Origin: Mangifera indica
Lineage: Eukaryota > Streptophyta > Magnoliopsida > Sapindales > Anacardiaceae
NCBI RefSeq assembly: GCF_011075055.1
Contig: NC_058154.1
Coordinates: 9,865,620-9,929,619, forward strand
DNA length: 64,000 bases
Reading direction: 5' to 3'
Positions 51,805-61,921 of the stretch are shown one piece after another (the stretch's first letter is position 1; each line of letters opens with the position of its first letter). The position numbers and the translations under genes are program-made. The notes beneath the pieces were generated by a model. It did no database searches. It was not told the origin of the DNA and saw only the letters and a program-made list of their open reading frames with translations.

Positions 51805-52919
51805 GAAGGGAAAATGTGTAGAGGAAGTTCAGGAAAATGGGATGTCTAATATACTTTTGAAACAGAACTAGAAGATGAGCTAACACACCAAACCGAGTGT
51901 TGATTAGCATACAAGTTATTGTTGAAGCATGATATACTATGGTCAAATATAGCCTGCATAGACTTAATTCAACTTGGTTTGGCAATTTCCTGAGCATTTT
52001 GTGAAGCAAATTAAAGGAAATTTTTGCAGGATTTGATCAAGTTTAGGGAGTTACAAGAAACAGCAAAGAAAGAAAATGAGTTGCCTATTTTTATCAGTTG
52101 AGCTGCATAATGACTGCATAGAATTGAGCATTGATGGCTTCCCACCTTCCCCAGTTTATTTCTGTAAGTGGTAAGCTTCAATTTCAATGGAAAGAAATTA
52201 CATTAAATCTGAATAAGTGAAGAATTTGTTCAACTACTTGTTGGAAGAACAGTAAAGTGAATGTAATCAATCTAGTTCAATGTAATCTATCTAGCGGTGG
52301 TAGGATAAATCGTTGAGTCCCTGTAAAGTGGTGTATGTGACACCATTAGACAAATTATATTAGATTTATCTGTACATCCTGCATCACCTAAAAATGAACA
52401 AATTAAATTGATTAAATAGATTGTAAACTCTTTACATTGTCAATATGTATTTTGACTATATTTTTAAAGTGAAAAATATTTTGATAGTGGGCCATTGAAC
52501 TAGGAAGTTTACATTTTCAGGAATAATAGTTATCTATTTTTTTCTAATTTGACATGTTTTTGTACAAATAATTAAATTATTATATTTTTATTTAGTGAAC
52601 TACAATTTCCCACCAAAGGTTTGGCTCAAAATATCTTTTCCACAATCACAGTTTTTTATTCATAATCAAACTCCATTAACAGGAAAAACCTATTGACATA
52701 AATGCTAAAATTGTAATATCATGTTACTCCTTGTTGTTTCAATTTTGAAATTTACCATATTGCTCTAACTAAAAGCAATTAATATTTTCATCCAATAACC
52801 CCTCTTGTTGGCAATCGAAATTACATCTCTATAGTTGATCAACACTCATTCTCTTCCAATGTCTTGTTTTTCAAATCCGATCATTGACACCTTAATTTAT
52901 AAGAAGAAGGTAGTAGGAG
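51805..52919. other. Intergenic DNA upstream of the ABCG relic
   Basis: Should contain the former promoter of the relic. From about 52590 the phrase TTCCCACCAAAGGTTTGG resembles the terminus of the Mutator-like family but no matching end was found. No gene is supported. Confidence 0.4.
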
Positions 52920-53420
52920 TGAAAAAAAAAAATAATAATTAAGTTTTTATATAATTTAAAAATAAGTGAGTTTTTATACAAATCAAACGTTGAAATCTTT
53001 TCAAATTCTTACATATTTTGAAAATACTATTATAGATTAAATAGTTTGTAATATAACATTTATACCCTTAATTTATTGTATTATGTTCAATTTTTTAGGG
53101 TATAATTGTCATTTTGAAACTACTGAAAAATATATTATAATTTTAAAAATTTCAAAGCACCCCTATTTTTTTGAATTCCAAAAATGCCCTAAAATTTTTT
53201 TTATAATACGCCTAAATTTTCAAAAATTATAATTTATCCTTAAATATATAATTATATGTCATCAACACCCTTATCTATGGGAAGAGAGGAAGAATGAGAT
53301 GAGGGTGAAAAGAAAAAAAATAAGTGAGTTTTTTTATAATTTGGTTATTTAAAAGTTGTATTTTTAATTTTTGTTAATATAAGGTTATATCGTAATTTTG
53401 AAAAATGAAATAGTAGAGTG
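52920..53420 (-). repeat. Dispersed repeat, inverted partner of 45160-45560
   Basis: Read on the minus strand this block follows 45160-45560 (ATTTCATTTTTCAAAATTAC, ATTAACAAAAATTAAAAATA, then a pyrimidine-rich TTCTTTTCACCCTCATCTC segment). No coding region. Confidence 0.6.
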
Positions 53421-54540
53421 CATACTATTTCATGCACACGGCCACCAGAGGCAAGAGATTAAAGTATGTTCCTTAATAAACCAACTTGTGTAGTTGTCTG
53501 CATGTAATGCATGACCCAAGTTAAAGTTTTATTACTCAAAATGACTAGAGTTTTCGATCCATGCAGTATCTTAGTTCGATCAACATAAGAGAAAGTTCAA
53601 TTTTTAAGTAAAAGTTAAACAAAGTTTTAAAGTGCATAACGAGTCTTCATTGCATTAAATACATTAAGTTTAATTGTGTTATGCTAAGTAATGTTGAAGT
53701 TTTACATTATAAGGTAAGTAACTATTAAGCATTCATGTAAATCTAGACTTTAAGTGATCGATACCTTATTGAATGATTATAAGATTTTTCTCCCTAAAAC
53801 CTTTTTGGAATGATAGAATTCAACAGATGAAGCCATTTTGTTAGGGTTTCAGAATAAACACTTAGTCAATATATAGTAAGTTATTGAACTCCTCCTCTCA
53901 TCAAAGGATCAATAAACCGTAAGACTCATACTTATGTCATTAATCTAGATCATTACCTGTAAGGTGTGTTAGACTTATTTTTATTTACTATTTAAGTTCA
54001 TCCGTAAATTATCATTAAACTATTTAATTATACAGTTTTAGTAAACAAAAATTATAATTAATGTTAACCCATATAAAAAAAAAAAAAATCTAATGTAGCA
54101 CTCATTCTTTCATTTTCAATGTTTTATAGATAACAAGTAGTTCGAATGGACCGCATGCAATGACCAACCAAGGGCATGTGAGAAAGTAAGATGTCTTTTA
54201 AGAAGTTAAACTTAGGTTAAGGCGTTTCCATGTTTGACTTAAAAAATGTTGAGTTACAATTGGTTTACATTAAACAAAAATCATTTTACATGTTTCTCCA
54301 ATTGTAATTAAGTTCTTAAAAAGGTGTTTATTTTTAATGATAATCTCAATTTGTGTATAAGCACAAATTGAGTACAAGTTTATTTGGTTGGTATGTTAAT
54401 TATTTTGGATATTTTTTTTTAATTCCAAATTTATTTGTCTTTAAGAAGTTTGATCTTCGTATTATCGCATTTATTGGGCATGAATTTTCTAGGTTTATCA
54501 ATTGGAAAATCTATAAGGTATTCATTTAGGGGGGGTGTCA
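53421..54540. other. Intergenic DNA, nothing recognised
   Basis: AT-rich sequence without a supported gene, RNA or element end. Confidence 0.4.
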
Positions 54541-54934
54541 TTGCATAATAGTCGAACCATGTATCATGTTATAGATAAAAAACTTAATTTTTTATATCGT
54601 ATATTATATTATATCATGTATTTTTAAAAGAATAAAAGAATAAAATATTCATAAATTAATAAAAAATTCAAATTGACACATCATTATTTTTTAAAAAATT
54701 AAAAATATCTTTAAAAATTTAAAATTTTTTTATATATACTTATATCATATCATTATTTTCTCTAAAAAATGTATTAATCTGTATCGATAATATATATCTT
54801 ATTGTATGATATATTTACTGTATCGTATTAATTCGATATATTTTATTATATGTATTATTTTTTATTTATATCGTATCATATTGTAAAATATGTATTATGT
54901 ATCATAAGATACTGATAATTATAATATCATAGTT
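54541..54934 (+). repeat. Dispersed 'GTATC/GATAC' element, best-preserved copy
   Basis: Runs from ATAGTCGAACCATGTATCAT to GTATCATAAGATACTGATAA and is dense in TATCGTAT and CGATA words. It aligns with 42957-43310 in the same orientation and with 11492-11858 inverted. No coding capacity. Confidence 0.65.
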
Positions 54935-55260
54935 AGACAAAAAAGTTATTGTGAAGAAGACAATGAGTTGAAACATGGGAAAGATTGGTAGACTTTTACT
55001 AACGTGACATATGGTTAAACAACATTTTTAATTTTTTTTTTTTTATATTTTAGGAAATAAAATTGATGATTTTCCTTTCTAAGGTAGATTTTTCGTAATA
55101 CAAAGTTGATTTTGGATGAACAGTGTTTTGGTAAAACCTTGGGTGGGCAAATGTAATTCACTAATTTTTGCTTTTAAAATTAGCGCAATCGAGCGGATAT
55201 CGTCATCCTAAAAGTGATCAACGGCTGAGAAGTGTTGCCTAACATTATCATTCCTCTCAC

Positions 55261-55343
55261 TATAAAATCGTACCCATAAACCCTCATTTCCACCAGTTTC
55301 TCTTCAAACAATTTCTCGATTTCTCTCCTAGGGTTTTAGAGAG
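55261..55343 (+). promoter_or_regulatory. Core promoter and leader of the MORF8 gene
   Basis: A TATA element, TATAAAA (55261-55267), sits 77 bases before the start codon. It is followed by a CT-rich leader and an AGGGTTTTA motif just upstream of the ATG. The transcription start is therefore expected near 55290-55300, with a short leader. Confidence 0.6.
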
Positions 55344-57531
55344 ATGGCGACCCATTTCTCTAAGCTCGCCACTGCCAAAACCCTAACCGCCCTTCTCTCC
55401 CGCTCCTTTTGTTCTCTCTCTTTCGCTTCTCATCCGCTCAAGTCCTCTCCTTCTCTCTCCCTGTCTGTCTTCAACCGCCTTCGCCCTTTGGCCGCCGTCA
55501 ACATCGGCCGCTTTGTCACCATCGCTTCTCCCGCTCGCGGCTTGGCCACACGCGCCACCTCGTCCTCGCTCAATGATCCTAATCCCAACTGGTCGAACCG
55601 GCCTCCCAAAGAAACGATTCTGCTTGATGGGTGTGACTTTGAGCACTGGCTTGTGGTTATGGAGCCGCCTGAAGGAAATCCGACTAGGGATGAGATTATT
55701 GATAGCTATATCAAAACCCTAGCCATGGTCATCGGCAGGTTAGATTCTAAGTTTTTAACAAAATTTTCCATGACATGGAAATAATATTATTGCACTGTGT
55801 TATTTGTTTATTATTGCTTTTGTGCTTGTTGATATTTCCGATTAAATTGTGTATACTAAGCCATAAGTTGAAAGGGTAATTTAGTATTGACTAGAAATGT
55901 GAGTTTTTCGATGCCATATGTGAAGGTGATAATGTGTGTGAACAATGGATGTTTGGTCTTTCTCTGTAAATTAATGACATAATCTCTGAAGACGAACTCT
56001 GATTATTACCGATGATGGTGATTACATAAAAAATTTTTAACTTATGATCTTCAAGGTTATCTCTGGAAATTTTATATACGTCTCTTATATAATTTTGTGA
56101 AGGAACCTAATATTTTCTTCACATTTTAAAATAGTGTCATCCTTCTGAACATGAATATGAATCCAATTTTGTATAATGAAGTTAGTAATTTGATCTTTCT
56201 GATAAAGGTTGAATATTGATGACTGTTAGCATTTTATTGTTGACATGATATGCACTCTTCTGCCCTGTAACATTGATCTCCAAATTTTAGGATGTGAATG
56301 TTTTCTCCTATTTGTTGCAAATCTCTATCTTGCAAGCTTTCATTGTTTTATATTGTTTCTTCTTTCTCTAATAGTGAAGAAGAAGCAAGGATGAAGATCT
56401 ATTCAGTTTCAACTCGGTGCTATTTTGCATTTGGGGCCTTGGTTTCTGAGGAGCTCTCATACAAGATCAAAGGTATAATAATTATTTTTTTTCTTAAATT
56501 TGTAATTTCTGCTGTTTTTATTGAGATGTCACTGACATTTCTCTGATTAATAACAGAATTGCCTCGAGTTCGATGGGTTCTCCCAGATTCATATTTGGAT
56601 GTTAAGAATAAAGACTATGGAGGTAACCGATGCTTTTTATGAGGTGGCATGGAAATGTTTTTCTGCATTTATTATGATGTTTATCCCTTACATTTACCTT
56701 GCTTAACTTAGCTTTAGGGAACTTGCCGTAGAATACATTATTCACATAATTCTTAGTATTATTCATGATTGTGCAGGGGAACCTTTCATTAATGGACAAG
56801 CAGTTCCTTATGACCCGAAGTATCACGAAGAATGGATCAGGAACAATGCTCGAGCAAATGAGCGAAATCGGCGGAATGATAGACCTCGTAACTTTGATAG
56901 ATCAAGAAACTTCGAGAGAAGAAGGGAGAACATGCAGAATCGAGATTTTCAGAACCAGGGCATGATGAACTCCGCACCCAACAGCGCCATGCCTCCTTCC
57001 AACAGCATGGCTCCTCCCAACAACATGCCTTCTCCCAACATGCCTCCTTCCAACAACATGGCTCCTCCCAACAACATGCCTCCCAACAGTGTGGGGAGAA
57101 TGCCACCTAGCAACATGGGAGGACCACCTAACAATTATGGAGGAATGTCGCCACCAAACAACTATGGCGGAGTGCCGCCAGCAAACAGCTATGGAGGAGT
57201 GCCACCAGCAAACAGCTATGGAGGAGTGCCACCAGCCAACAGCTATGGAGGATTGCCACCAGCCAACAACTATGGAGGAGTGCCCCCGGCCAACAACTAT
57301 GGAGGAGTGCCCCCGGCCAACAACTATGGAGGAATGCCACCCCAGCCTAACAACACTGGCAATATGGGAGGAATGCCACCAAATGCAGGAGGATGGTCCA
57401 GTAACATGCCGGGGAGTGTACATCAGAATGCTGGTCCTGCCTACCGTAATGGTCCAAACACACAGTTCCAGAACAGCTACAACCCAGGTGACAATACAAA
57501 CATGCCGGGTGGAAACCTGCATCAGCATTGA
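55344..57531 (+). CDS. MORF8: Multiple organellar RNA editing factor MORF8/RIP1
   Basis: Four exons (55344-55738, 56375-56472, 56557-56622, 56777-57531) join in frame to 437 residues. The first 70 or so residues are rich in Ser, Arg, Leu and Ala with almost no acidic residues, as in a mitochondrial or dual-targeted transit peptide. The MORF box follows, about 88-200: [18 protein letters not shown], then [34 protein letters not shown] and [17 protein letters not shown] proteins bind PPR proteins and are needed for C-to-U editing of plastid and mitochondrial transcripts. After a short Arg/Asn-rich link comes a tail of Pro, Asn, Gly, Met and Tyr, including nine-residue repeats like GGVPPANSY, a hallmark of MORF8. 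Arabidopsis MORF8 is about 395 residues; the difference lies in the tail. The TATA box 77 bases upstream supports the start. Confidence 0.95.
57128..57340 (+). repeat. In-frame 27-base minisatellite in the MORF8 tail
   Basis: About seven adjacent copies of a 27-base unit encode GGVPPANSY and variants ([18 protein letters not shown]). Copies in the middle are nearly identical at the DNA level, which points to recent slippage or unequal exchange. The long open frame on the other strand is a by-product. Confidence 0.9.
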
Positions 57532-58076
57532 GAATCTGCCCACAGGAGTATTTTTCCATCCACCAAGCTGAGACCTTTTTGGGGTATTGTAGATAACTAA
57601 GTCTGGACTTAAGTTTTAATATTATTTGTTTTCTGGTTTTTCTGAACATGTTAAAGAATCATTGTTGCTATTTGCCTTGGCAGACTTTTTACTGAATGTA
57701 AGACTTGGTTTATGCTATCAGGGTAGTGATAACTGGTTTCCCCATCTTAGACAACTACTTAATAAATGCATTTGATTATGGTGCCTGTACCAGTTTAACA
57801 TTTTTTATTCTGAGTATGGATCATCTACTGTTACTCCGAACCAAGTTAAAACATTCAATAAAAAATAAAACTGTGCTTCAATGTCAGAAATCGGAAAAAG
57901 CTCTGAAAAGGGGTGGTGGGAGATTGGGAAAATTATATCCCCCCCGTAAGTGTCAAAATGTCTGGAGAAAGAAGTTTAACCTTTAAAATTTAGTAAGTGG
58001 ATAGAGTCTATGATCAAATGCTATGAAATTCAAGTCGGTCTCCATGATTCTCGCGGATTTACTTGTCACTGGTATT
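57532..58076. other. 3' region of MORF8 and short spacer
   Basis: Contains the likely 3' untranslated region. Nothing else is recognised before the MITE at 58085. Confidence 0.5.
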
Positions 58077-58084
58077 ATTCCTAT

Positions 58085-58331
58085 TAGGGCTGGATTCGAA
58101 CCGAGCTCGAGTTCGACTCGAATGAGCCTGAAACGAGCCAGCCCTAGTCAAGCTCGAGTTATTCGTCAAATTTTTCAATTAAAAATTTTGATACAAAACG
58201 ATGTTGTTTTGATCAATATGTATTAAAACGATATCGTTTTAATACATAAAAAACGAGTCGAATTGAATTTGAGCTCAGTCATATGTGAACCGAGTCGAGC
58301 TTGAGGTCGGCTCAGTTTGACTCCAGCCCTA
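58085..58331. mobile_element. hAT-like MITE, copy 3 (247 bp)
   Basis: Begins TAGGGCTGGATTCGAACCGA and ends GTTTGACTCCAGCCCTA. Perfect 8-base target duplications, ATTCCTAT, flank it (58077-58084 and 58332-58339). Two internal palindromes (AAAACGATGTTGTTTT and AAAACGATATCGTTTT) lie near 58196 and 58226. It is the best-preserved copy of the family at its edges. Confidence 0.88.
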
Positions 58332-58339
58332 ATTCCTAT

Positions 58340-59149
58340 ACTTCGATATTCAACAAAGAGGAGTTGAACAAATAAACAACAAAAACCCATTTAACTCATT
58401 GTCATAAAGTGATCAATAAACTCTTAAGATTGGCATTAATCCTCAAATTAATATAGGATAATCAATAAACCATAAATACTTATTTAATTAAGTTGGGTAT
58501 TACATGTTTAAACCTGCTCGAGGATCATCACCTGTTGAAAATAAACTTACATAATCAGAGTGAGCTGTTTTCTTCCAGGTAGATGAATAAAATGCTTCTA
58601 CTTTTCCTTGACTCATCTTTTGCTAGTGTGAGATATGGAGGATGCTAGTGAACGATCCAACATTTATCAAGATGACATGTTTTCTGAATCATTTCAAGTA
58701 GCAGAAAACATAACAGCATGAATTCCCAAGTTGGTTTCAACCAGAAAATGACATGTTTCTCTTCAATGAAGAGAAGAGAAAAGAAAAGCTTAAGAATTCA
58801 TCTCTACCTGGAAAATGTGGGGTTCCATTAACATTCCCATCTCCAAGGACACTAAGTGAGCAAAGTGAGTTCTTCTATTTGCATGTTTACATACAAAACT
58901 TGAATAAATTGATAACCCAGATTAACTAAGATGGAAGAGACAAGGGAGAGGAATAAAGCGAAGGCCTGGAGAATTGGCTTCCAGTGTTGCCATCTTCATA
59001 GTCAATGTTGCTTTATGAAGATCTGTATAATGGTTATGTTGTATGAGCCTTGGTGGTCATACACCAAATCAGTAAAGGTAGTCCTAAAACCAAAATAATA
59101 TTTTCCCTTCCTTTCCCTCGTTCTAGCTGCCTCTTTTTATTCATCTAAG
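58340..59149. other. Intergenic DNA, possibly part of a lost gene
   Basis: The part 58500-59100 is less AT-rich than its surroundings and reads like transcribed sequence, but no frame of useful length and no splice structure was found. I do not assign a function. Confidence 0.3.
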
Positions 59150-59670
59150 AGCAATATTATGTGTTCACACTTTTTGTACACAATTTAGATACACAAATAA
59201 TGTATCATTATATAATTTAATATTATTTTATCTTTAATTTAAAATCATCCAATCACATCACAACACATCATCTGTATACCCAAATTGTATACACGTTGTT
59301 TTATTGTTTCAAAATTTACCATGAATACATTATTGGGTGGACATTTTATTATGAATAGTGTTATATATACAACTTTTATATGCAAACAACGATATGTCAT
59401 CATGTAATTAAATAGTTAAAAATTAAAGATAAAACAACATCTAGTTATATGATAACATTTCGTTATTTGTACACAAAAATTGTGTACATAGTTTTATTAT
59501 TTTATTATTATACACTTTTTGTAAATAATAAAACTATGTGTACTTATTTTATGTATACAAATTAATACACATTCAATATCTGTCATCAAATAATATGATG
59601 ATTTTGAATTAATAATAAAATAATATTTAATTACGTGATAACATATTGTGTGTGTGTATATATATATATA
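59150..59670. repeat. AT-rich MITE family 'ATTATTATGTGTACA', complete and inverted copies
   Basis: A copy from GAGCAATATTATGTGTTCAC (59150) to TGTGTACATAGTTTTATT (about 59500) is followed by an inverted partial copy starting AATAATAAAACTATGTGTAC. Internal blocks (ATGTATCATTATATAATTTA, AAAATCATCCAATCACAT) match the copies at 41.6, 42.2 and 44.9 kb. It ends in a (TG)n(TA)n microsatellite near 59648-59670. Confidence 0.6.
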
Positions 59671-60470
59671 CCCGAAAAGTCGGTACACGTGGTAAAATAT
59701 TGCACATAAAATCAATCAATCTAATGCATTTCAAAATGTTTTCCATATTTACACACAAAAATTAGCTTGAATTTTCTTAATAATTGATTTAATATATTAT
59801 CAATTATTATCATAAATATTTCTGAAATAATCTTTATACTTGGCAAGATAATTAACAAATTAATAAAAAAGGGAAATCATATTGAAAATCTTAATAAATA
59901 GTAATAAATTTTAGCTTTCTATTTAAATACCCTTTAAATATTTTTTCAATTTTTCACTCTCTTTCTCTAATTTAAAGCTAATATTATTTCATTTATTCCT
60001 ATAAAATCATTTACCATGTATAAATAACAAATAATATTTGAAAAAGAGCAATAGTATGTGTACCTCGATTCAAACTAGCTTTAAACGAGTTTGATTCAAA
60101 TAAGTTTGAATTTGAGTTTAAAAGTTAAATATTATCGAATTTAAGGTTTATGGATGTTCAATTTATCAAACTTGTGAATCTGAAAAATTTGATATTAATA
60201 TACTAGAATAATATTGTTATGATAAATGTATAGTAAAATGGTATCATTTTATTCAGTTCTATTATTAAGTTAAACTCAAAACTTAGCTTGAGTTTGAACA
60301 CTTTTAAAACAAGTTCGACATTTCAAACTTAGTTGTACTCAAATCGAATCAAATTTAAACTCGATTTGATATAAATCTAATCTCAATATTAATATATATA
60401 ATTCGATAAATTTAAATTAAAGATAAAATAATAACGAAATGTATCTAACTATGCATTCAAATGCGTGTAA
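59671..60470. other. AT-rich upstream region of the UBA2C-type gene
   Basis: No gene. The words GAAAAAGAGCAATAGTATGTGTACC near 60045, split here by an intervening base change, hint at one more end of the AT-rich MITE family. The stretch 60060-60370 has TTGAATTTGAG-like words seen in the GGTTCGA-type repeats. Confidence 0.35.
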
Positions 60471-60494
60471 AGGATCACTTTCTTTCAATGTGAT

Positions 60495-60661
60495 TGGGCT
60501 AGCCAACTTAGAAATGGGCCTGCCTTCAGAACTATGCCTCTTCCATATATATTTACCACCGGATCCTCGCCCACTTCGCATTCTCTCGTTCCAATTTTTT
60601 AACTGCCTAAACCTAAAACTAGGGTTAGGGTTTCACTCTCTGTTCCTTCTTAAATCCATTC
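60495..60661 (+). promoter_or_regulatory. Promoter and leader of the UBA2C-type gene: site II motifs, TATA, telobox
   Basis: Two TGGGCY site II motifs (TGGGCT 60495-60500, TGGGCC 60515-60520) precede a TATA-like CATATATATTT (60544-60554). A telobox-type TTAGGGTTT (60625-60633) lies in the leader, 29 bases before the ATG. This combination is common in plant promoters of genes for ribosome and RNA-handling proteins in growing cells. Confidence 0.6.
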
Positions 60662-61921
60662 ATGGACCCGACCAAGAAGCGCAAGCTCGATGAGAACGGT
60701 GTCGCATCGGCCGATACTGATTCTCCCTGCATTCTAAACCCTCAGGATTCTCGCAAAATTGTTGAACGCCTAACAAATGATCAACTCCTAGATATTCTAT
60801 CCAACGCTGTCACTCGCCACCCCGATGTCCTCGAAGCCGTCCGATCTATTGCAGATGCTGACCCAACTCAGCGCAAGCTCTTCATCCGTGGCCTCGGCTG
60901 GGACACCACCACTGAAGGCCTCCGTAACATTTTCTCCGTCTATGGTGAGCTTGAGGAAGCTGTGGTTATCCTCGACAAAGCCACCGGAAAATCGAAAGGC
61001 TATGGCTTTATTACGTTCAAACATATTGACGGTGCCATGCTTGCTCTTAAAGAGCCCAGCAAGAAAATTGACGGCCGCGTGACGGTTACGAATCTTGCAG
61101 TTGCTGGAAATTCAGCGAATAGTACTAACAACCCCGTGGATGTGTCGTTGAGGAAGATATTTGTCGGGAATGTACCAAACGACATGTCGGCTGACAAATT
61201 GCTTGCACATTTTGCTTGTTATGGAGAGATTGAAGAAGGTCCGTTGGGGTTTGATAAGCAGACCGGTAAACCAAAGGGCTTTGCTTTGTTTGTTTATAAG
61301 ACGGCGGAAGGGGCTCAAGCTGCGCTTGTAGATCCTATAAAGACCGTCGAGGGGAAACAATTGAATTGTAGATTGGCTGATAATAAGAAGGCGAAGGGGC
61401 CTGATGGGATTCCGCCTGGTGGGCCCGGGAATGTTAATGTTAATCATGGCGATGGGATGGGAATGGTTCCGCCACCGGCTGGAGGATCCATGCCGGGATC
61501 CTATGGTGGGCCAGGTGGACATGGGTCTTACGGCCCGTTTTCAGGGGCGCCACCTTTGGGTCATCATGTGAACTCGTCTTTAGGGGGACCGGGACAGGTA
61601 CCCTCCTCTTTGGGAGGTGTTGGTGCTGCTGGTTATGGTGCTGGGTTGGGTGGGCCGTATGGTGGTTATGGTGGGCCAGGCTCTGCTGGTTATGGAGGTT
61701 TGGGTGGTGCTGCTGGTAGTGGTGGATTGGGGGGTGGTTCTTCCCTGTATAGGTTGCCACCGAGTTCGGTTGGAATGCCTTCTGGTGGGTATTCTGAAGG
61801 TGGGCATTACAACTTGTCATCAACTTCGTCTGCTTATCCTAGTCAGCATCACCAGGCAACCGGGACATCTCCTGTGCCTAGGGTTCCTCCTATGTACCCG
61901 AATGTTCCCCCGTATTATTGA
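60662..61921 (+). CDS. UBA2C: UBA2-type hnRNP-like RNA-binding protein with two RRMs
   Basis: A single uninterrupted coding exon of 419 residues. A basic TKKRK cluster at 4-8 is a likely nuclear signal. A short helical region (about 28-68) precedes RRM1 at about 72-146, with KLFIRGLGW (RNP2) and SKGYGFITF (RNP1). RRM2 is at about 164-240, with KIFVGNVP and [10 protein letters not shown]. The remaining 180 residues are Gly, Pro, Tyr and Ser rich ([13 protein letters not shown]), typical of hnRNP tails. UBA2 proteins associate with UBP1 in the nucleus and affect mRNA stability and splicing; family studies link UBA2c to senescence and flowering. Length matches the Arabidopsis protein (about 404). 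The gene-order match with MORF8 supports the UBA2c assignment over UBA2a/b. Confidence 0.95.
   Translation: MDPTKKRKLDENGVASADTDSPCILNPQDSRKIVERLTNDQLLDILSNAVTRHPDVLEAVRSIADADPTQRKLFIRGLGWDTTTEGLRNIFSVYGELEEAVVILDKATGKSKGYGFITFKHIDGAMLALKEPSKKIDGRVTVTNLAVAGNSANSTNNPVDVSLRKIFVGNVPNDMSADKLLAHFACYGEIEEGPLGFDKQTGKPKGFALFVYKTAEGAQAALVDPIKTVEGKQLNCRLADNKKAKGPDGIPPGGPGNVNVNHGDGMGMVPPPAGGSMPGSYGGPGGHGSYGPFSGAPPLGHHVNSSLGGPGQVPSSLGGVGAAGYGAGLGGPYGGYGGPGSAGYGGLGGAAGSGGLGGGSSLYRLPPSSVGMPSGGYSEGGHYNLSSTSSAYPSQHHQATGTSPVPRVPPMYPNVPPYY

Noticed and set aside
56902..57543. A 213-residue open frame on the minus strand over the MORF8 tail
   Set aside because: It mirrors the 27-base repeats of the coding strand and encodes a monotonous His/Ser/Trp sequence. 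The plus-strand gene explains it.
61440..61823. Minus-strand frames over the UBA2C glycine-rich tail
   Set aside because: They arise from GC-rich repetitive codons of the real gene and have no domain or splice support.
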